Source of the DNA: Hydrogenimonas urashimensis
GTDB lineage: Bacteria; Campylobacterota; Campylobacteria; Campylobacterales; Hydrogenimonadaceae
Assembly (NCBI RefSeq): GCF_016593255.1
Contig: NZ_AP023212.1
Location: 1,476,001 to 1,540,000, forward strand
Length of the DNA stretch: 64,000 nt
Direction of reading: 5' to 3'
Position numbers and translations under genes: made by a program. Below the pieces are notes generated by a model, which was not told where the DNA came from, ran no database searches, and worked only from the letters and a program-made list of their open reading frames with translations. Shown here piece by piece: positions 54,180 to 63,969 of this stretch. Every line of letters starts with the position of its first letter. The first letter of the stretch is position 1.

Positions 54180-54255
54180 GGGTGTGTAGTCCTGTAGTTG
54201 TGTAGATATTTCGCGCATTATATCCAAAATATGGCGTTTTGCATCCAGGACACGG

Positions 54256-54272
54256 TGGAACATCTTTTGCTT
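54256..54272 (+). promoter_or_regulatory. Sigma-54 (RpoN) promoter upstream of fliK
   Basis: TGGAACATCTTTTGCTT: the GG and GC are separated by exactly 10 bp, and the sequence matches the Campylobacterota RpoN consensus (TGGAAC-N5-TTGCTT). It lies 32 bp before the fliK start, so the transcription start is likely near 54282. Hook and rod genes in this phylum are RpoN-controlled. Confidence 0.8.
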
Positions 54273-54303
54273 GATCAGTTCAAAGTTCCAAAAAAGGGTT
54301 CCT

Positions 54304-56010
54304 ATGGCTCTACTTCAGCTCTCTGCGCTGCTGACGAAAGCGATCCCACCCGGAAAGGGCAAAGCCGATGTTCTCTCACCGGAAGGGGGCGATGATTTTT
54401 TCAAAGAGTTGTTCCAGCTTCTGCTGGGCGGCAAAGAGAAAATGACGCAAACAAAATCAAAAGCTCCGCTCGGCCGCATGTTGCACGAGCCGGGAGAAAT
54501 TTCCAAAAAAACGCCAAAAAGCGAAAGAGTTGCCGCAAATCTGCCCAACCAAGCCGAATCGCCGCGGGAAAAAGCGCCGCCGATGTTGAAAAGAACGATC
54601 GTTCACATTCAGGATTTTCCTGAAAACGACGGAAGGCTTCCGCTTTTACATGAGGACGGCGACACGGAGGCCGTGAAGGTGGAAATTCCCGTTTTACAGG
54701 AAGCGGCGCCTCCTGTAAAACGGATAAAAACACAAAAGGGTCAAGAGAAAATTGCCCCTGCAGCGCCTATAAAAATTTCTGAGCCGCTTCTTTTGAGAAT
54801 CGTCACAAAAAAGCCGCAAAAATCCGAAAAAGCGCCGCCGGATGGGGCAGGGGAAAAGAGAATGCCCTCCCTGGAGAGACTCTTTGGGGTTTTCGTTCCA
54901 TTTTCTCCATTCGCGCCGGATGAAGCGTCGCCCTTTACAAAGAACCGGAAGGTCCCCCTTCCTCTCCAGGAACCTCCGTTCTTCTCCAAAAAGAGGGTCG
55001 CCGGAGTGCCCGAAATCCTGCAAACCGGCCATGCGGTCAAAAAGAGGGGCAAACGAGCCAAAAGAGTGACGGAACTCGTCGATTTTGCCAAAAACATCGG
55101 ACTCAATCCAAAACGAGCGAGCCTCCACATCCAGAAAAAGAGCGAACCAACCCCCCTCTTCGGGAATCTGCCGCACCGGACGCATAATGCATCCGAAAGA
55201 AACGGAGACATTTCCCGCAGTACCGCCGAACTGCTTCGGCGTCCCTTCCCATCCCATGCGCCGAAGAATCCTAAGACCGTACCCCCGCAAGAGCTTGGCA
55301 GCCCGACCGAGGAGACGGCAGCGGCGAAAGAGTCCGCAGGAGCGGGCGATACTCCCGCCAACAAAGAAGGATCGGCTCCTGTGGAGAATGCGCTGAAAAA
55401 ACTGATGGAGCTTACCGCCCATCCCGATCACCGAAGCCGTGCCGCAAAAAAAGAGACGACAGCAGCCCAGAAGGGGCCGGATGGAATCGAGAGTCCGCGA
55501 AAGGAAGAGAGCAAACAGCCCTCCTCTGAAATCTCCGATCCGAACGGTTTGGATCTGCCCGATCACCTGGTTGCCGAAAACACGAAAACGGGCGAATCCC
55601 TTCATCAGAAAATCGCCGACGCCAAAGCGACGGTACGCCATTTCGCCCGGCAGCTTCAGGAGCAGGTGGAAAACTACAAACCCCCCTTTACCCGCATGAA
55701 GATGCTTCTTGAGCCCAAAGAGCTCGGAGCGGTCGAACTGACCCTTGTCAACCGCGGCAGCAATCTTCATGTGCAGGTGCACTCCAATCCCAATGCCATC
55801 GGCCTCATGGCCACCCAGGGACAGGAGTTGAAAAGCCAGCTCGTCTCGATGGGTTTTAGCGATGTGCAGATGCAGTTCAGTATGAATCAGCAGCAACAGC
55901 GGCCGCGGCACAACATGCAAAAGAGCCGAAGCGAAGGAGATGTCGCAATCGCGGAAGAGAGAAGCGATTTTTACGACTCTTTGAACATCATCATCCCGTA
56001 CTATATCTGA
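54304..56010 (+). CDS. fliK: Flagellar hook-length control protein FliK
   Basis: 568 aa. Long low-complexity Lys/Pro-rich N-terminal region (1-450), as is normal for FliK, and a conserved C-terminal Flg_hook domain (about 455-545; [38 protein letters not shown]). FliK measures hook length and switches export to flagellin. ATG 54304 has AAAAAAGGG upstream. Followed by flgD and two hook-protein genes. Confidence 0.88.
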   Translation: MALLQLSALLTKAIPPGKGKADVLSPEGGDDFFKELFQLLLGGKEKMTQTKSKAPLGRMLHEPGEISKKTPKSERVAANLPNQAESPREKAPPMLKRTIVHIQDFPENDGRLPLLHEDGDTEAVKVEIPVLQEAAPPVKRIKTQKGQEKIAPAAPIKISEPLLLRIVTKKPQKSEKAPPDGAGEKRMPSLERLFGVFVPFSPFAPDEASPFTKNRKVPLPLQEPPFFSKKRVAGVPEILQTGHAVKKRGKRAKRVTELVDFAKNIGLNPKRASLHIQKKSEPTPLFGNLPHRTHNASERNGDISRSTAELLRRPFPSHAPKNPKTVPPQELGSPTEETAAAKESAGAGDTPANKEGSAPVENALKKLMELTAHPDHRSRAAKKETTAAQKGPDGIESPRKEESKQPSSEISDPNGLDLPDHLVAENTKTGESLHQKIADAKATVRHFARQLQEQVENYKPPFTRMKMLLEPKELGAVELTLVNRGSNLHVQVHSNPNAIGLMATQGQELKSQLVSMGFSDVQMQFSMNQQQQRPRHNMQKSRSEGDVAIAEERSDFYDSLNIIIPYYI

Positions 56011-56023
56011 CAAGGAGACAAAG

Positions 56024-56692
56024 ATGGATGTCACCACCACATTCAAACCCGATACCACGTTTACCTCAAAGAGCGATGTTGTCTCCAACCCCGACGCGAT
56101 TCTCGGAAAAGACGACTTCATGAAACTGCTCCTAACAGAGCTGCAGTACCAGGACCCGACCAACCCGATGGACAGCGAAAAGATGCTGACGCAGACATCG
56201 CAGCTGGCCACCCTGGAAGCTTCCGACAATACCAACAAAGCCCTCGAAAAACTGGCCGCCACACTGACACAGAGTTCGTCGCTGGCCATTGTTTCCGCCA
56301 TCGGGAAGATGGCCTCGTTGAGCAACGAAGGGTTCGTGCTGGACGAAAACAATACGCCGACCTTCGACATCTATCTGCCCGAAAACATCTCGTCCGGAAC
56401 CATTCAGATAGAGGATACGCAGGGCAACGTCGTGCGCACCATCCCTGTCGATGCGATGGGCGCGGGAATCCATACATTCTCATGGGACGGCACGGACGGG
56501 GCGGGCAACCGGTTGAACGAGGGCAGCTACCGGGCGATGCTCAGTTACATGACATCCGACGGGCAGAAGGGTTACAGCCGCACCGGTTCCTATCCCATCG
56601 AGGCGGTCCGCTTCGACAAAGGCGAAGCGCTGCTGAAAGTGGGCAACCGCTATCTTCCGATGGATGAGATCGGCGAAATATACGGAGGATAG
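56024..56692 (+). CDS. flgD: Flagellar hook assembly (cap) protein FlgD
   Basis: 222 aa. The N-terminal FlgD region with LGKDDFMKLLLTELQYQDPTNP is the family signature, followed by the FlgD Ig-like/tudor-type region (TFSWDGTDGAGNRLNEGSYR). Caps the growing hook. 13 bp after fliK, ribosome site AAGGAGAC. Confidence 0.95.
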   Translation: MDVTTTFKPDTTFTSKSDVVSNPDAILGKDDFMKLLLTELQYQDPTNPMDSEKMLTQTSQLATLEASDNTNKALEKLAATLTQSSSLAIVSAIGKMASLSNEGFVLDENNTPTFDIYLPENISSGTIQIEDTQGNVVRTIPVDAMGAGIHTFSWDGTDGAGNRLNEGSYRAMLSYMTSDGQKGYSRTGSYPIEAVRFDKGEALLKVGNRYLPMDEIGEIYGG

Positions 56693-56694
56693 GA

Positions 56695-58365
56695 ATGAAC
56701 AGATCTTTCTACAACGGTGTCTCCGGCTCGAAAACCTACATGCTCGGCATGGATACGATCGCCAACAACATCGCCAATGTCAATACGATCGGATTCAAAG
56801 GCAAAACGGTCGAGTTCGCCACCGTTTTCAGCCAGACGCTCGGCGGATCGGGCCTTGCCCCCGTCGACAGCCAGACAGGACTCGGAAGCCGTGTCAACGC
56901 CACGGCGCTCGACACCGATCAGGGCTCCATCGTGGCCACCGACAACACATTCGATCTGGCGATCGCAGGAGACGGCTGGTTTGCCGTCAGGAACGGCGGT
57001 GAGCGACTCTACACGCGCAACGGAGCTTTCTTTGTCGACGCAACGCAGACATTGACGGCGGAAAACGGCAGTTATGTGCAAGGCGTCTCTGGCAACATCT
57101 TCAGACCCGACCCCGAAAACCCGGGAGGCTATATCGCCGCACTCGTCGATTCAATTCCTCTGCGCGAAAACGTCCCCGTCGGCGACATCTTTCTTCCCGG
57201 AGAGGCCCGAGTACCCGGCCGCCCGACGGAAAACGCCTCCTTCAAAGCCAATCTCAATCCAACCGTGGAAAAAGGCAACGTCGTCGTCACGATCCCCCAA
57301 AACGATTACACGACGGATATTGACAACAACAGGCTGGAAGCGACCATCTCCGGCAGCGTGACACCCTCCGACGAGATCTTCGAACCCCGGCCGGGGCAAA
57401 CCGTCGTCGTCACGATACGAAACAGTGCCGGAGATGAAATCGAAGCCAGCACCCTGCTGGACGAGACACTCCACTGGTCGATCGAAAATATCGATATCAG
57501 CGCTCTTCACCCCTCCGAAAACGCTCCTTTGAGTGTCGAAAGCAGGCTTCATACCTATCAGGATATCCCCAACGTGGGCCATTTTCAGATGCCTGTGTTC
57601 ACGGCGGGCGGGGAACGGGCCGTCATCGATATGAACTTTACCCAGCGGCTTCCTCTCCCACAGCTGGGTTCGGTCTGGGATGCCGAGATCAAGCTGATGC
57701 AGTTTTACGAAGAGTACGATCCCGATACCGTGTACGATCCGCAGCGGTACTATATCGAAGAGTCGACACACAGGGTCTATACCGTCATCGACCGCCAAAA
57801 CGGTGAAGTCCGTTTCAACGAAAACGGCGCCCTGTCGGCCAACACGATCCCCCCTCTCAACAATGCGGAAACCCCGCTGCAGCTGAATTTCGGTACCCCC
57901 TACGATCCGGAGATTCCCAACAGCGGATACGACGGCCTGACGACATTCGCGAACCTGGCGACCGCCAGTACCGCCGCCACCCACGACGGATACGAGGCAG
58001 GCAACCTGCGTGGATACGTGGCGGCCGAAGACGGCACAATCTATGCAAACTTCTCCAACGGCAAAACCTCGGCGGCCGCCAGGCTTCCTGTCTACCATTT
58101 CCAGAACGATCAGGGTCTGGCCAGTAAAGGGAATGTCCTTTTCCGCGCCACACTCAACAGCGGCAAGCCCTTCTTCTATACCGATGCCGCGGGCAATGTG
58201 GTCCAGGGAGCCGTCATACACTCCTACGCCCTGGAGAGCAGCAACGTGCAGCTTTCAAGAGCACTGACCGAGATGATCGTCATGCAAAAAGCCTTCGACG
58301 CCAACGCCAAGAGTATCACGACCAGCGACCAGATGATCCAGAAAGCGATCAATATGAAGAAGTAG
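56695..58365 (+). CDS. flgE: Flagellar hook protein, FlgE family (first copy)
   Basis: 556 aa. N-terminal D0 helix MNRSFYNGVSGSKTY with NNIANVNTIGFKGK, then FAIAGDGWF-like LAIAGDGWFAVRN, and the C-terminal AFDANAKSITTSDQMIQ. The middle differs from the next gene's middle, so the pair are diverged paralogues. Helicobacter also carries two FlgE-type genes. Overlap with flgD is 2 bp short of touching. Confidence 0.86.
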   Translation: MNRSFYNGVSGSKTYMLGMDTIANNIANVNTIGFKGKTVEFATVFSQTLGGSGLAPVDSQTGLGSRVNATALDTDQGSIVATDNTFDLAIAGDGWFAVRNGGERLYTRNGAFFVDATQTLTAENGSYVQGVSGNIFRPDPENPGGYIAALVDSIPLRENVPVGDIFLPGEARVPGRPTENASFKANLNPTVEKGNVVVTIPQNDYTTDIDNNRLEATISGSVTPSDEIFEPRPGQTVVVTIRNSAGDEIEASTLLDETLHWSIENIDISALHPSENAPLSVESRLHTYQDIPNVGHFQMPVFTAGGERAVIDMNFTQRLPLPQLGSVWDAEIKLMQFYEEYDPDTVYDPQRYYIEESTHRVYTVIDRQNGEVRFNENGALSANTIPPLNNAETPLQLNFGTPYDPEIPNSGYDGLTTFANLATASTAATHDGYEAGNLRGYVAAEDGTIYANFSNGKTSAAARLPVYHFQNDQGLASKGNVLFRATLNSGKPFFYTDAAGNVVQGAVIHSYALESSNVQLSRALTEMIVMQKAFDANAKSITTSDQMIQKAINMKK

Positions 58366-58380
58366 GAATGGATTTTGCTT
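58363..58380 (+). promoter_or_regulatory. Sigma-54 (RpoN) promoter between the two hook genes
   Basis: TAGGAATGGATTTTGCTT: GG (58365-58366) and GC (58377-58378) are separated by exactly 10 bp. It overlaps the stop codon of the first hook gene and lies about 57 bp before the start of the second. Confidence 0.68.
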
Positions 58381-58436
58381 GAAGAATTTCACCTGAATGA
58401 AAAGAAGAATAAAAATCACTATCAAAGGATAGAACC

Positions 58437-60209
58437 ATGATGCGATCACTATGGGCCGGCGTGTCCGGACTTCAAGCCCACCAAATCGCGATGGATGTGG
58501 AGGGCAACAACATCGCCAACGTCAATACCACAGGATTCAAATACAGCCGCGTCAATTTCGCGGACATGCTGAGCCAGACAAGCAAAATCGCCACGGCGCC
58601 CCAGGGGGAACTGGGAGGCAAAAACCCGATGCAGGTGGGACTGGGAACCCAGGTGGGATCGATCACCAAAATTTTCAAACAGGGTTCTGTGCAGACAACC
58701 GACAAGAACACCGACCTGGCAATCCAGGGGGACGGTTTTTTTGTGATAAGCCCCGATGGAGGCAAGACGTACAAATATTCACGAAACGGGGATTTCGTTT
58801 TCGATGCGGAGGGAAACTTCGTCGACAACAACGGCTATATCGTCCAGGGATGGATACGGGACCCCGCCACCAACGAGATCGATGCGACCGCTCCCATTCA
58901 AAACATCACCATTCCGCCCGGATTGACGACACCGGCCAATGCGACATCCATGGTTTCGCTCAAAGCCAATCTCAACTCCGGCCAGCAGATAGAAAACAAA
59001 TCCCTCGTTTTCTCTCTGGACAGTTCCGGCCAAAACGACAGTGAAGAGGCGAGGGCGATAGAGAACGCGGGAAAATCTTACTATCTTGACTTCAAAACGC
59101 TTTTCAACGGGACGGGAGAGTCGCTTGCGATGCAAGAAGGCGACGCATTCCGGATATCATTCGACGGAGGCGCCAGTTTTACCGAATTTGTCTACGACGA
59201 TCCGAGTAATACAACGACACCCGCAAATGGGACACCTTTTACAACAAACGAAGATCTGCGAAGCGCTATGCAGTCGGCAGCGGGAGCCGGCACGACCGTT
59301 ACACTCAACGAGAACGGAAAATTTGAAGTTTTCAACAATACCGGTGGAGAAATCAGAATCGTTGTGGAAGGACCGGATACCGCCGCAACGGGAAACAAAC
59401 TGAATCAGAAGTTTTTGGATATGTTTACACCGCTGGAAGGTGCCATACCGGACGGGGATTCGAAAATCTCCCAGTCCTTCTACTCCGCCACCCACGCGTC
59501 GAGCATCGATATTTTCGATTCCCTCGGTACAAAGCACACTCTGCGTTTTGAATTCAGAAAAATTTCCCAGAATACGAACGGATCGGAGTGGATGATGGTG
59601 CTCAGCGTTCCGGAACCTTCCGAAATCAACACCACCGATCCCAAAAACTATCTGGTCGGTAGCATCTCTTTCAATTCGGACGGTTCCCTCTCCACTTTCT
59701 CCCCGACCAATATCAGCTTTACGGGCAACAACGGCTCCGCACCGAAGCAGACGGTCAATCTGGAACTGGGTACCGCGGGGCTTTTTGACGGAATGACCAG
59801 TTTCGACAACCCTTCCAGCACGTCGGGCATCAGCCAGGACGGCTATCCCGGCGGCGACCTCAACGGCATCCGCGTCGACGAGACCGGAACGCTGATCGGC
59901 AGTTTCACCAACGGAAGAAGCTTCGGACTCGCCCAGGTGGCAATGGCAAGTTTTGCCAACAACGAGGGACTCGAAGCCGACGGCGGCAACGTCTTTATCC
60001 AGACATCCAACTCAGGAGACCCCATCATCGGCCAGGCCGCGACGGGCAAGCGCGGTTTCATTTCGGCATCCTCCCTGGAGATGTCCAACGTCGACCTGAG
60101 CCGCTCTTTGACCAATCTCATCGTTATTCAGCGCGGTTTCCAGGCCAACTCCAAATCGATCACGACCTCCGACCAGATGCTGCAGACGCTGCTGCAGCTC
60201 AAGCAGTAA
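58437..60209 (+). CDS. flgE: Flagellar hook protein FlgE (second copy)
   Basis: 590 aa. N-terminal MMRSLWAGVSGLQAHQIAMD with NNIANVNTTGFKYSR, DLAIQGDGFFVIS, central D2/D3 domains, and C-terminal NLIVIQRGFQANSKSITTSD. Ribosome site AAAGGA 8-10 bp before the ATG. It resembles the main hook subunit. Its own RpoN promoter would let it be made in bulk. Confidence 0.9.
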   Translation: MMRSLWAGVSGLQAHQIAMDVEGNNIANVNTTGFKYSRVNFADMLSQTSKIATAPQGELGGKNPMQVGLGTQVGSITKIFKQGSVQTTDKNTDLAIQGDGFFVISPDGGKTYKYSRNGDFVFDAEGNFVDNNGYIVQGWIRDPATNEIDATAPIQNITIPPGLTTPANATSMVSLKANLNSGQQIENKSLVFSLDSSGQNDSEEARAIENAGKSYYLDFKTLFNGTGESLAMQEGDAFRISFDGGASFTEFVYDDPSNTTTPANGTPFTTNEDLRSAMQSAAGAGTTVTLNENGKFEVFNNTGGEIRIVVEGPDTAATGNKLNQKFLDMFTPLEGAIPDGDSKISQSFYSATHASSIDIFDSLGTKHTLRFEFRKISQNTNGSEWMMVLSVPEPSEINTTDPKNYLVGSISFNSDGSLSTFSPTNISFTGNNGSAPKQTVNLELGTAGLFDGMTSFDNPSSTSGISQDGYPGGDLNGIRVDETGTLIGSFTNGRSFGLAQVAMASFANNEGLEADGGNVFIQTSNSGDPIIGQAATGKRGFISASSLEMSNVDLSRSLTNLIVIQRGFQANSKSITTSDQMLQTLLQLKQ

Positions 60210-60210
60210 T

Positions 60211-61308
60211 TTACATCAGGCCATAAACTTCCCGGTACCGCATCAGCGCGTACCGGTCGCTCATGCCGGCAATGAAGTCGGCGATGACTCTCTCCTTTTT
60301 CTCCTTTTCCAGCCGTCTGCGATACTCGTCGGGAAGAAGGTTGCCATCTTCCGTGAAAGCCTTGTAGAGATTTTCGATACAGATCTTGCCGGCATGCATC
60401 TTGCTGACGATTCGCTCGTGGCGATAGAGTTTTTCAAAAAGGATCTTCTTGAGCTTTTTGATCTCGGTCGCCAGCTCTTTGTCGAACCGCACAGGAAGCG
60501 GCTCGGAAGCGGGCAGGGTACGGCACAAAACGCCTCTGCCCCGGGGTACCCTTCCGCGGCTCGATTCGATCAGTTCCGTCACAAGATGGCTGATGAGCAT
60601 TCCCACGAACCGGTAACGGTGCAACTTCGATCCTCTCTGAAGTACTTCGCTCCTTACCCTGGCATCGATCATCCGGACCAGTTCGTTTTCCAGAATATCC
60701 TCGAAAGAGATGAGACCATACTGGATGCCGTCGTCGATATCGTGACTGATGTAGGCGATCTCGTCGGCATGGTCGACGATCATCGCTTCGATGGAAGGGT
60801 GGTAGTCGAGTCCGAAAACCTCGTCATACCACTCCGTCAGAAAGGGCTTTCGGTAGGGGTAGGAGTGTTTGAGTATGCCCTCCAGCGTGGCGAAGGTGAG
60901 GTTCAGGCCATCAAACGGGGCGTAGCGTTTCTCCAGTTTCGTCACGACGCGGAACGACTGGAAGTTGTGCTCGAAACCGTTTGTATTGCCATCTTTTTTC
61001 AGACAACTATCGAGCGTGTCACCCCCCACATGGCCGAAAGGGGTGTGGCCCAGATCGTGGGCCAGGGCGATCGTTTCGGCCAGTGTCTCGTGACACCCCA
61101 ACGCCGTGGCCACCGACCTGGCGATCTGGCTCACCTCCAGCGAATGGGTCAGTCGCGTTCTGAAATAGTCTCCCTCGTGGTTGATGAAAACCTGGGTTTT
61201 GTACTCCAGGCGGCGGAACGAACTGGTATGGATAACCCTGTCACGGTCACGGGCAAACGGGTCCCTGAAATCCGGAATGGCCGCATGGAAACGATCGGTG
61301 CACTGCAT
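60211..61308 (-). CDS. dgt: Deoxyguanosinetriphosphate triphosphohydrolase-like protein (HD domain)
   Basis: 365 aa. HD-domain metal motifs: R-LTHSLEVSQIARS, then HDLGHTPFGHVG, and DHADEIAYISHDIDDG. Family members hydrolyse dGTP or other dNTPs to nucleoside and tripolyphosphate. Shorter type as in Campylobacterota. Convergent with flgE (1-bp gap) and divergent from thyX. Confidence 0.92.
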   Translation of the reverse strand: MQCTDRFHAAIPDFRDPFARDRDRVIHTSSFRRLEYKTQVFINHEGDYFRTRLTHSLEVSQIARSVATALGCHETLAETIALAHDLGHTPFGHVGGDTLDSCLKKDGNTNGFEHNFQSFRVVTKLEKRYAPFDGLNLTFATLEGILKHSYPYRKPFLTEWYDEVFGLDYHPSIEAMIVDHADEIAYISHDIDDGIQYGLISFEDILENELVRMIDARVRSEVLQRGSKLHRYRFVGMLISHLVTELIESSRGRVPRGRGVLCRTLPASEPLPVRFDKELATEIKKLKKILFEKLYRHERIVSKMHAGKICIENLYKAFTEDGNLLPDEYRRRLEKEKKERVIADFIAGMSDRYALMRYREVYGLM

Positions 61309-61365
61309 AAATTTTCCTTGGAATCCCGGTATGGGTGGCTTAAGAAATCGATGCGCGATTTATAT

Positions 61366-61371
61366 TATAAT
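61366..61371 (+). promoter_or_regulatory. Predicted -10 element for thyX
   Basis: TATAAT within TATATTATAATTGG, 31 bp before the thyX ATG. Confidence 0.45.
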
Positions 61372-61401
61372 TGGATCAATTTTATCCAAAAAGGCGAGCC
61401 G

Positions 61402-62013
61402 ATGAAAGTGACGCTGATGCACCATACCCCACTGGAAGTGTGCGCCCATGCCATACGGACATGCTGGCAGAGTTTCGACAAAAGCGACGGCGGCGGGGAG
61501 AGAGACCGGGAACTCATCGACCGTGTCGGCAACAAGTTCAAACACGCCAGCACCCTCGAGCATCTCTGTTATACGTTCTATATCCAGGGGATCAGCCGCG
61601 CCGTGCTGCAGGAGCTCGCGCGCCACCGCATGGCGAGTCTGAGTGTCAAAAGCACCCGCTACACGCTCAAAGAGCTCAAAACCGAATCCCCTTTCACATC
61701 CGCGGATATCCAACGGGCCGAAAAATATCTCGTCATGACCGACAAGGCACTGGTCAACGAAATGAGTATCAAAGCACTGGAAAATCTGCGGCAGCTGCTG
61801 GTAGCCGGCATCGCCAACGACAAAGCCAAATATGCCCTGCCGGAGTGTTACAAAACCGAACTGACCTGGACCATCAACGCCCGCAGCCTTCAGAATTTCC
61901 TGTGGTTAAGAAGCGACAAAGCGGCGCTGTGGGAAATCCGCGACCTCGCCCATGCCGTCTACGGCGCCCTGCCCGAAGATCACAAATATCTTTTCACGAT
62001 CAAAGAGATATAA
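61402..62013 (+). CDS. thyX: FAD-dependent thymidylate synthase ThyX
   Basis: 203 aa. The ThyX signature RHRMASLSVKSTRY (residues 74-87) is intact. It makes dTMP from dUMP with methylene-THF and FAD, typical of Campylobacterota instead of ThyA. ATG 61402 with AAAAAGGCGAG upstream; the long in-frame upstream extension is antisense to dgt and not coding. dgt, NrdAB and ThyX together shape the dNTP pool. Confidence 0.95.
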   Translation: MKVTLMHHTPLEVCAHAIRTCWQSFDKSDGGGERDRELIDRVGNKFKHASTLEHLCYTFYIQGISRAVLQELARHRMASLSVKSTRYTLKELKTESPFTSADIQRAEKYLVMTDKALVNEMSIKALENLRQLLVAGIANDKAKYALPECYKTELTWTINARSLQNFLWLRSDKAALWEIRDLAHAVYGALPEDHKYLFTIKEI

Positions 62014-62046
62014 AGGCGGCTGCCGGGATACCCCGCTGCCCGCCGC

Positions 62047-62514
62047 TCACTTCATCCGCTGCGCATGGGTGATCGCCACAGCCATTGCGTCGGTGATATC
62101 CAGGGGCCTGATCTCCCTGTCGATTTTCAGAATCCTCTTTACCATGAACGCCACCTGCTCCTTGGCCGCTTTGCCGTTGCCTGTGAGCGCTTTTTTGACC
62201 TGAAGCGGTGTGTATTCGGCGAAATTGCCCAGCTCCTGCAGAATCTTCAAACTCAAAGCCCCCCGAAACTGCGCCAGTTTCAGCACCGTTTTGGGATTGA
62301 AAGCGAAAAAGATATCTTCGATCGCCACTTCGTCGACAGGGTTGGCTTTCAATACAAGATCGAGCCCCTCCACCAGCTCGACGATCTGATGCTGCAGATC
62401 CTTCTCTTTGATCTTTATCAATCCGGCCTCCACGAGCCGAAGAGAACGTCCCTCTTTTTCGACAATGGCATACCCGCAGTTTCTGCTGCCAGGATCAATT
62501 CCAAGTATCTTCAC
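62047..62514 (-). CDS. ruvC: Holliday junction resolvase RuvC
   Basis: 155 aa. Begins [16 protein letters not shown] (first catalytic Asp), [22 protein letters not shown] (second acidic residue), [10 protein letters not shown], and ends [13 protein letters not shown] with two further catalytic Asp. Resolves four-way junctions with RuvAB. Divergent from dnaA across the origin, as in Helicobacter. Confidence 0.95.
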   Translation of the reverse strand: MKILGIDPGSRNCGYAIVEKEGRSLRLVEAGLIKIKEKDLQHQIVELVEGLDLVLKANPVDEVAIEDIFFAFNPKTVLKLAQFRGALSLKILQELGNFAEYTPLQVKKALTGNGKAAKEQVAFMVKRILKIDREIRPLDITDAMAVAITHAQRMK

Positions 62515-62634
62515 GCTTTCACCCTTTTTTCACAGTGTGAATAAGTCACTCTTCACAATTTTCTAACCTCATTTTAACGTAATTGGGATAAAATGCTTCA
62601 AGTTATTCACATACTTTATTCACAGGTTGAAACG
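62515..62634. other. Replication origin region (oriC) between ruvC and dnaA
   Basis: 120 bp, AT-rich, with three perfect DnaA boxes: TGTGAATAA (reverse, 62536-62544), TTATTCACA (62603-62611) and TTATTCACA (62616-62624). The last two are 13 bp apart in the same orientation. A -10-like GGGATAAAAT lies at 62585-62594. Helicobacter pylori has a DnaA-box cluster in the same ruvC-dnaA gap, and a second one after dnaA that would lie beyond this window. Confidence 0.85.
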
Positions 62635-63969
62635 ATGCTCGGACAACAGATTCTGCAACTTCTCAAACAGGAAATTCCCCAGATCGAATACGAACGCTAC
62701 ATTCGGCAGCTTCGGTACGACGAAGAGGCTTCCAGGTCCGATATTGCGGTGTTTTACGCCCCAAATCCCCTGATATCCAAATGGGTCAAAACCCGCTACG
62801 GCGAGAAACTGTCCCACCTTTTTGAACTCAAGACCGGCATCAAGCCGCAAATCTCCATCGAAGTCAAAAACGGCCGCAAAAAGGCCGCCGAACCGAAAGG
62901 GGGTGAATTTTCCGAGGCACCCTCACCCAAATCCCCCACGAAGAGCACGATTCTCAACCCCTCCTACACTTTCGACAGCTTCGTCGTGGGCAGTTCCAAC
63001 CAGTTCGCCTACACGGCAGCGCTGCGCGTCGCGGAAAAACCGGGAGAACAGTACAACCCCCTTTTCATCTACGGCGGGGCCGGACTGGGGAAGACCCATC
63101 TGCTGCACGCCATCGGCAACTTCAACCTGGAGCGCGGCAGACAGGTGATTTTCACTTCGCTCGAACAGTTCATGAACCAGTTCACCCATCATCTGCGCAA
63201 CCACACGATGGACCGCTTCAGGGACAAATTCCGCAGCTGCGACATTCTTCTGCTCGACGACATCCAGTTTCTCAGCCGCAAGGAAGAGACCCAAAAAGAG
63301 CTCTTCCACACTTTCAACGAGCTTCACGGTGCCGGCAAGCAGATCGTCATGACCTCCGACCAGCACCCCAAAAAGATCGCCGGGCTGGAGGAGCGCCTCA
63401 GAAGCCGCTTCGAGTGGGGGCTCATCGTCGACATCCAGCCGCCTGAACTGGAGACCAAAATCGCCATCATCAAGAAAAAGTGCGAACTCAACGGCATCCA
63501 GATCGACAATGACATCGTCAACTACATCGCCGCCAACATGGGCAACAATATCCGGGAGATCGAAGGGATCATTATCCAGCTCAACGCTTTTGCGAACATG
63601 ATGAACCAGAACATCACCCTCGAATTCGCAAAAAATGTCGTCAAGAACCAGCTGAAGGAGCGGAGCGAAAACATCACGATCGACGACATCGTCAAAGTGG
63701 TCTCCAAAGAGCTCAATGTCAAGCCGAGCGAGATCAAGAGCAAAAGCCGCAGCCGGAAGATCGTCGAGGCGCGGCGCATCGTCATCTACCTCGCCCGGTC
63801 GCTCACACCCAACTCCATGCCCAGCCTCGCCCAGTATTTCGGCATGAAAGACCATACGGCCGTCAGCCACGCCATGAAAAAGATCAACGAAATGCTTGAC
63901 AGGGATGAAACATTCAAAGCCAAAATCGAGGAGCTGGGCCACAAAATTACGGCCATCACCGTGGAATAG
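62635..63969 (+). CDS. dnaA: Chromosomal replication initiator DnaA
   Basis: 444 aa. Domain I (1-75), short linker (80-105), AAA+ domain III (about 110-320; Walker A GGAGLGKTH, Walker B LLLDDIQF) and DNA-binding domain IV (about 330-444) with DHTAVSHA. ATG 62635 begins MLGQQILQLLKQ, typical; an in-frame upstream ATG at 62593 lies within the DnaA-box region. Directly follows the origin. The window ends 31 bp after its stop. Confidence 0.96.
   Translation: MLGQQILQLLKQEIPQIEYERYIRQLRYDEEASRSDIAVFYAPNPLISKWVKTRYGEKLSHLFELKTGIKPQISIEVKNGRKKAAEPKGGEFSEAPSPKSPTKSTILNPSYTFDSFVVGSSNQFAYTAALRVAEKPGEQYNPLFIYGGAGLGKTHLLHAIGNFNLERGRQVIFTSLEQFMNQFTHHLRNHTMDRFRDKFRSCDILLLDDIQFLSRKEETQKELFHTFNELHGAGKQIVMTSDQHPKKIAGLEERLRSRFEWGLIVDIQPPELETKIAIIKKKCELNGIQIDNDIVNYIAANMGNNIREIEGIIIQLNAFANMMNQNITLEFAKNVVKNQLKERSENITIDDIVKVVSKELNVKPSEIKSKSRSRKIVEARRIVIYLARSLTPNSMPSLAQYFGMKDHTAVSHAMKKINEMLDRDETFKAKIEELGHKITAITVE

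Noticed and set aside
52269-54197. 642-codon plus-strand frame over typA.
   Set aside because: Antisense shadow of a highly conserved GTPase; GC-rich DNA keeps this frame open.
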